Below, piece after piece: positions 16,221-18,286 of a stretch of 18,286 nucleotides of DNA (position 1 is its first letter; each line of letters starts with the position of its first letter). Both the position numbers and the translations under genes were made by a program. The notes under the pieces were generated by a model. It ran no database searches, was not told the origin of the DNA, and was given only the letters and a program-made list of their open reading frames with translations. The stretch is from Soonwooa sp. (GTDB lineage: Bacteria; Bacteroidota; Bacteroidia; Flavobacteriales; Weeksellaceae): positions 1-18,286 of the forward strand of contig NZ_JASLDS010000040.1 in NCBI RefSeq assembly GCF_030151385.1, written 5' to 3'.

Positions 16221-16598
16221 ATGAATACACCAGCAGAACTAAAGTACACGAAAGACCACGAGTGGGTAAAATTTGAAGACAACGTAGCAACAATCGGAAT
16301 TACAGATTTTGCACAAAGCGAATTAGGTGACATCGTATTTGTTGATGTTGACACAGTAGATGATGACTTAGAAGCAGGTGATGTATTTGGAAGCGTAGAA
16401 GCTGTTAAGACAGTTTCAGATTTATTCTTACCAGTTGCAGGTGCAGTTATCGAGTTCAACGAAAAACTTGAAGACGAGCCAGAATTGCTTAACACAGATC
16501 CATACGGAGATGGTTGGATTATCAAATTGCAACTAAAAGACGGAGCAGATCTTTCTTCATTATTATCAGCAGAAGATTACCAAGCTATCGTTGGATAA
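16221..16598 (+). CDS. gcvH: Glycine cleavage system H protein
   Basis: GcvH is the lipoyl carrier of the glycine cleavage system. It shuttles the aminomethyl group between the P, T and L proteins as glycine is split to CO2, ammonia and methylene-tetrahydrofolate in the cytoplasm. The 125-residue length is standard. The lipoylation site is in GSVEAVKTVSDL, with Lys63 as the modified residue. The N-terminal KYTKDHEWV, the central GITDFAQSELGDIVFVD and the C-terminal DPYGDGWIIKL are all typical. It has its own promoter and follows the sprA terminator, so it is transcribed independently of sprA despite the conserved neighbourhood. Its stop overlaps the TTG start of the VanZ-like gene. gcvP and gcvT are not in the window, which is usual for this phylum. 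Confidence 0.97.
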   Translation: MNTPAELKYTKDHEWVKFEDNVATIGITDFAQSELGDIVFVDVDTVDDDLEAGDVFGSVEAVKTVSDLFLPVAGAVIEFNEKLEDEPELLNTDPYGDGWIIKLQLKDGADLSSLLSAEDYQAIVG

Positions 16599-16956
16599 GT
16601 ACAGACACATATTCCGAAAATATATAATGCCCATTTATTGGGCATTTCTTACTTATATGCTACTTCGACCAGGTCTTGAAAACAAAGAATACTCTTTTAT
16701 GTTTCCTGGTTTTGACAAAGTGTTGCACTTTAGCATTTTTGGCTTTTTAGGCTTTTGCCTTTTAGTATCTTTTCCAAACCTAAAAAGGTCCACCTACTTA
16801 TTAATAGGATTTGCCTATGCCTTGCTAACCGAAATTCTTCAAGAAACTATGGGATTTGGGCGCTCATTAGAAGTTTTAGATGTAGTGGCAGATATGTTGG
16901 GTTTTAGTTTAGCAATTCTTGTTTACAAGATTATTTGTAAATATTTACCAAACTAA
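16591..16956 (+). CDS. VanZ-like family membrane protein
   Basis: The 121-residue product has four likely membrane helices and fits the VanZ-like family, named after the accessory teicoplanin-resistance protein VanZ; most chromosomal members have no known function. Seen here are PIYWAFLTYMLLRPG, FDKVLHFSIFGFLGF and, near the end, TEILQETMGFGRSLEVLDVVADMLG, matching the family pattern of charged residues around helices three and four. I prefer the TTG at 16591, whose first eight bases are the last eight of gcvH, because relatives as I recall them have about a dozen residues before the first helix. The alternative ATG at 16627 would give 109 residues and lies inside a hairpin stem. Start coupling to gcvH translation is likely. 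Resistance should not be assumed. Confidence 0.78.
   Translation: MDKYRHIFRKYIMPIYWAFLTYMLLRPGLENKEYSFMFPGFDKVLHFSIFGFLGFCLLVSFPNLKRSTYLLIGFAYALLTEILQETMGFGRSLEVLDVVADMLGFSLAILVYKIICKYLPN
16626..16650 (+). terminator. Hairpin inside the VanZ gene start, possible attenuator for gcvH
   Basis: AATGCCCA (16626-16633) pairs perfectly with TGGGCATT (16639-16646) around a five-base loop, followed by TCTTACTT. It lies 28 bases after the gcvH stop and within the first codons of the VanZ-like gene. The tail has few T, so termination would be partial at best. It also buries the alternative ATG at 16627. Confidence 0.4.
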
Positions 16957-16970
16957 ATTTTTCCTTTTTT

Positions 16971-17136
16971 CGGGCAATCCTCGCACAATGCTGAGTCTTT
17001 GCTAGCTCGGTCGGGCTGTCCGCTGTATCTTGGAAGCTTCGCTCGGTCGTCTATGCTTCGGTCGCTACGCATCCCGAAGCACCGCCGCCTCGCTTCGCTC
17101 CAAGGATGCCGCTTCCATCCCTATTGCAGATTCGCG
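16971..17136. repeat. GC-rich imperfect palindromic repeat element
   Basis: About 165 bases, far richer in GC than their surroundings, follow the VanZ-like gene. The outer arms, GGGCTGTCCGCTGTATCTTG (from 17013) and the reverse complement of GGGATGGAAGCGGCATCC (arm at 17100-17121), are imperfect inverted repeats that could form a long stem. Inside, TGCTTCGG (17054-17061) pairs perfectly with CCGAAGCA (17074-17081). The flanking phrases resemble an interspersed repeat that I recall downstream of many genes in Chryseobacterium-like genomes. There is no coding frame. It may act as a terminator or RNA-end stabiliser for the VanZ-like transcript, or be a selfish palindromic repeat; the sequence alone does not decide. 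Confidence 0.6.
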
Positions 17137-17820
17137 ATAATTATTTGATTTACGATTTTAGATTTATGAATTACGACTTTTTTTAAATTTCCAAAACTCA
17201 TTGTTGCGTATCTTTTGTTCCCTTTTGCGGTTAACTTATCTCTTCAGCTAAACCTTGTCTTTCTTATTATAAGCTTCGCGCCTTAGTTTTTCTTAAAAGT
17301 AGAGCGACATATAAAAATCTTTGTTTCGCTTTGCGATAAAATTTGTTTTCATTTTTGAAGAATGTGATTCAGAACATAGCGAAGAAACCTAACGAAGAGG
17401 TTCGACGAAGTCAATTTCATACTTCAAAAAAAACACAAAGCTTTTGTTCTCTTTTGCAATTAAGCTTATCTACACAAACAAACATTGTTTTTCATATATA
17501 AACTTGTGCCTTTGTTTATCTCAAAAGCAGAGTGATAAATAAAAACCTTAGTTTCGCCTTGCGATAATCCTTTGATTTTAGATTTTTGAATTACGATTTT
17601 GAGATTTCCAAAATAATTGAAGTATCTCTTTTGTTCGCTTTTGTGGTTAAACTTATCTACACGAGCAAACTTTGTCTTTCTTATAATAAGCTTTGCACCT
17701 TAGTTTCTCTTAAAAGCAGGATGAAAGATAAAATCTTAATTTTTCATTGTGATAAAAATTACTTTCATAACCTAATATAAAACTCTGTGTAAACTTTTGT
17801 TTTCTTTTGTAGTTAATCTA
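17134..17820. repeat. Diverged direct repeats, three units plus a partial fourth
   Basis: Units begin at GCGATAA near 17134, 17333 and 17561, and a partial one at GTGATAA near 17749. The first three are about 199, 228 and 188 bases long. Units 1 and 3 align along their length; shared phrases in order are GATTTTAGATTT, GAATTACGA, ATTTCCAAAA, TTTTGTTC, GGTTAA, CTTATCT, TTGTCTTTCTTAT, AAGCTT, CCTTAGTTT and TCTTAAAAG. The first 100 bases of unit 2 (about 17340-17440) are unlike the others and include AACCT/AGGTT inverted sequences. Stop codons and shifting frames argue against protein coding. Similar CTTTTGCGGTTAA-like phrases occur, as I recall, in other flavobacterial intergenic regions. Apart from these repeats I see no gene here. 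Confidence 0.7.
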
Positions 17821-17887
17821 AAATCAAAAATAAACCCCTCTGAAAACAAGCTAGTTAAAGTTAAATTAAAAAATAGTTTACAAAAAG

Positions 17888-17920
17888 TTTGGATTGGGAG
17901 GAGTAAAGGAGCTACTTTTG
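17888..17920 (+). promoter_or_regulatory. rRNA-type tandem promoter P1
   Basis: TTTG at 17888-17891, a 21-base spacer and a perfect TACTTTTG at 17913-17920, followed by CACTCGCAAATCAGAA. The downstream phrase recurs after P2 and P3. P1 lacks the long A tract found upstream of the other two. Confidence 0.65.
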
Positions 17921-18026
17921 CACTCGCAAATCAGAAGTGGTTAGCAGCGCAGAAGTTACTAGAGACGATAATGACAGAAACGAGACAAATGCTTTTCGGG
18001 TTAAGAAAAAAAACTTGAAAAAAACA

Positions 18027-18058
18027 TTTGCGAGATTCGGAAAAAGTTTTTAGTTTTG
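18027..18058 (+). promoter_or_regulatory. rRNA-type tandem promoter P2
   Basis: TTTG at 18027-18030, a 20-base spacer and TAGTTTTG at 18051-18058, followed by CATTCGCAAATCAGAA. An A-rich tract (AAGAAAAAAAACTTGAAAAA) lies directly upstream and resembles an UP element. It is 138 bases downstream of P1. Confidence 0.7.
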
Positions 18059-18165
18059 CATTCGCAAATCAGAAATGACAAGCAAGCGCAGAAGATATTA
18101 AAAAACTTAGATTTAGATTTAGTAAATGGGTTTAGGGTGTTTGAGAAAAAAAACTTTTAAAAACA

Positions 18166-18197
18166 TTTGCGTAGGTCGGAAAAAGTTTTTACTTTTG
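18166..18197 (+). promoter_or_regulatory. rRNA-type tandem promoter P3
   Basis: TTTG at 18166-18169, a 20-base spacer and a perfect TACTTTTG at 18190-18197, then CACTCGCAAATCGG. The A-rich tract upstream closely copies that of P2. It is 139 bases downstream of P2 and the last promoter before the presumed 16S rRNA leader, so probably the main one. Confidence 0.75.
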
Positions 18198-18258
18198 CAC
18201 TCGCAAATCGGCAGAAAGATGACAGAATAAAAGAAGCCGAGGATGCGAAAAGAAAAGA

Positions 18259-18286
18259 GATCATTGACATAAATATAACAACCAAG
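18259..18286 (+). promoter_or_regulatory. boxA-like element and start of a presumed 16S rRNA leader
   Basis: GATCATTGACA (18259-18269) resembles the boxA antitermination element found before 16S rRNA in bacteria (E. coli: GCTCTTTAACA). It is followed by ATAACAACCAAG, a phrase I associate with flavobacterial pre-16S leaders. The rRNA gene itself would begin beyond the right edge, so its presence is inferred. Confidence 0.6.

Noticed and set aside
16591..16956. Glycopeptide resistance gene vanZ
   Set aside because: Only the VanZ-like membrane domain is present, with no other van genes; chromosomal members next to gcvH give no basis for a resistance claim.
17586..17780. 64-codon open frame in the repeat region
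   Set aside because: It falls within the third direct repeat unit and is not kept open in the matching unit 1, so it is not under coding selection.
17797..18018. 73-codon open frame near the right end
   Set aside because: It spans the first rRNA-type promoter and the tandem repeat unit; the phrases inside it recur downstream as promoter sequence in a different frame context.
17134..18200. Possible CRISPR array, because of the regular repetition
   Set aside because: The repeated parts are long and diverged and are not separated by uniform unique spacers. The regular spacing near 138 bases comes from tandem promoters, and no cas gene is nearby.

Overview
The window is low-GC DNA with the marks of a flavobacterium (phylum Bacteroidota). 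It carries the type 9 secretion translocon gene sprA in its usual ruvA–sprA–gcvH neighbourhood and a two-domain MaeB-type malic enzyme. It also has Bacteroidota-style promoters (TTTG, about 20 bases, then TAnnTTTG) and interspersed repeats of a kind I associate with Chryseobacterium-like genomes. A Weeksellaceae/Chryseobacterium-type host is my best guess; the genus is not proven.

Left edge (1-294): the first 28 codons of an ISAon1-type transposase N-terminal protein run off the window on the minus strand. Next to it a good promoter and an intrinsic terminator face the plus strand and enclose only about 90 bases, which makes a small-RNA candidate.

293-4344, minus strand: a tight four-gene cluster read right to left. 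It encodes a GtrA-like membrane protein, a PlsC-type 1-acylglycerol-3-phosphate acyltransferase, an FHS-type sugar transporter with an unusual helical insertion, and a DUF3810 membrane protein with a zinc-protease-like HEAAH motif. The last two genes overlap by 20 bases. Several start codons lie only a few bases from a -7 promoter box, which suggests very short or absent leaders.

4684-8262, plus strand: a small charged protein of unknown function, a BadF/BadG-type sugar kinase (probably an N-acetylglucosamine kinase), and NADP-dependent malic enzyme, closed by a strong terminator.

8342-16956, plus strand: ruvA (Holliday junction branch migration), sprA (7.1 kb, the giant outer-membrane barrel of the type 9 secretion system), a terminator, then gcvH with its own canonical promoter and a VanZ-like membrane protein overlapping it by 8 bases. 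A perfect hairpin sits in the first codons of the VanZ gene and may limit read-through from gcvH.

16957-18286: no credible protein gene. This stretch holds a GC-rich imperfect palindrome, a series of diverged direct repeats of about 190-230 bases, and then three tandem copies (period about 138 bases) of a strong promoter of the rRNA type. These are followed by a boxA-like element and sequence resembling the leader of a flavobacterial 16S rRNA. The window therefore appears to end just before an rRNA operon. No clearly new protein system is present. The most interesting signals are non-coding: the candidate small RNA, the start-embedded hairpin, the palindromic and direct repeats, and the triplicated promoter.
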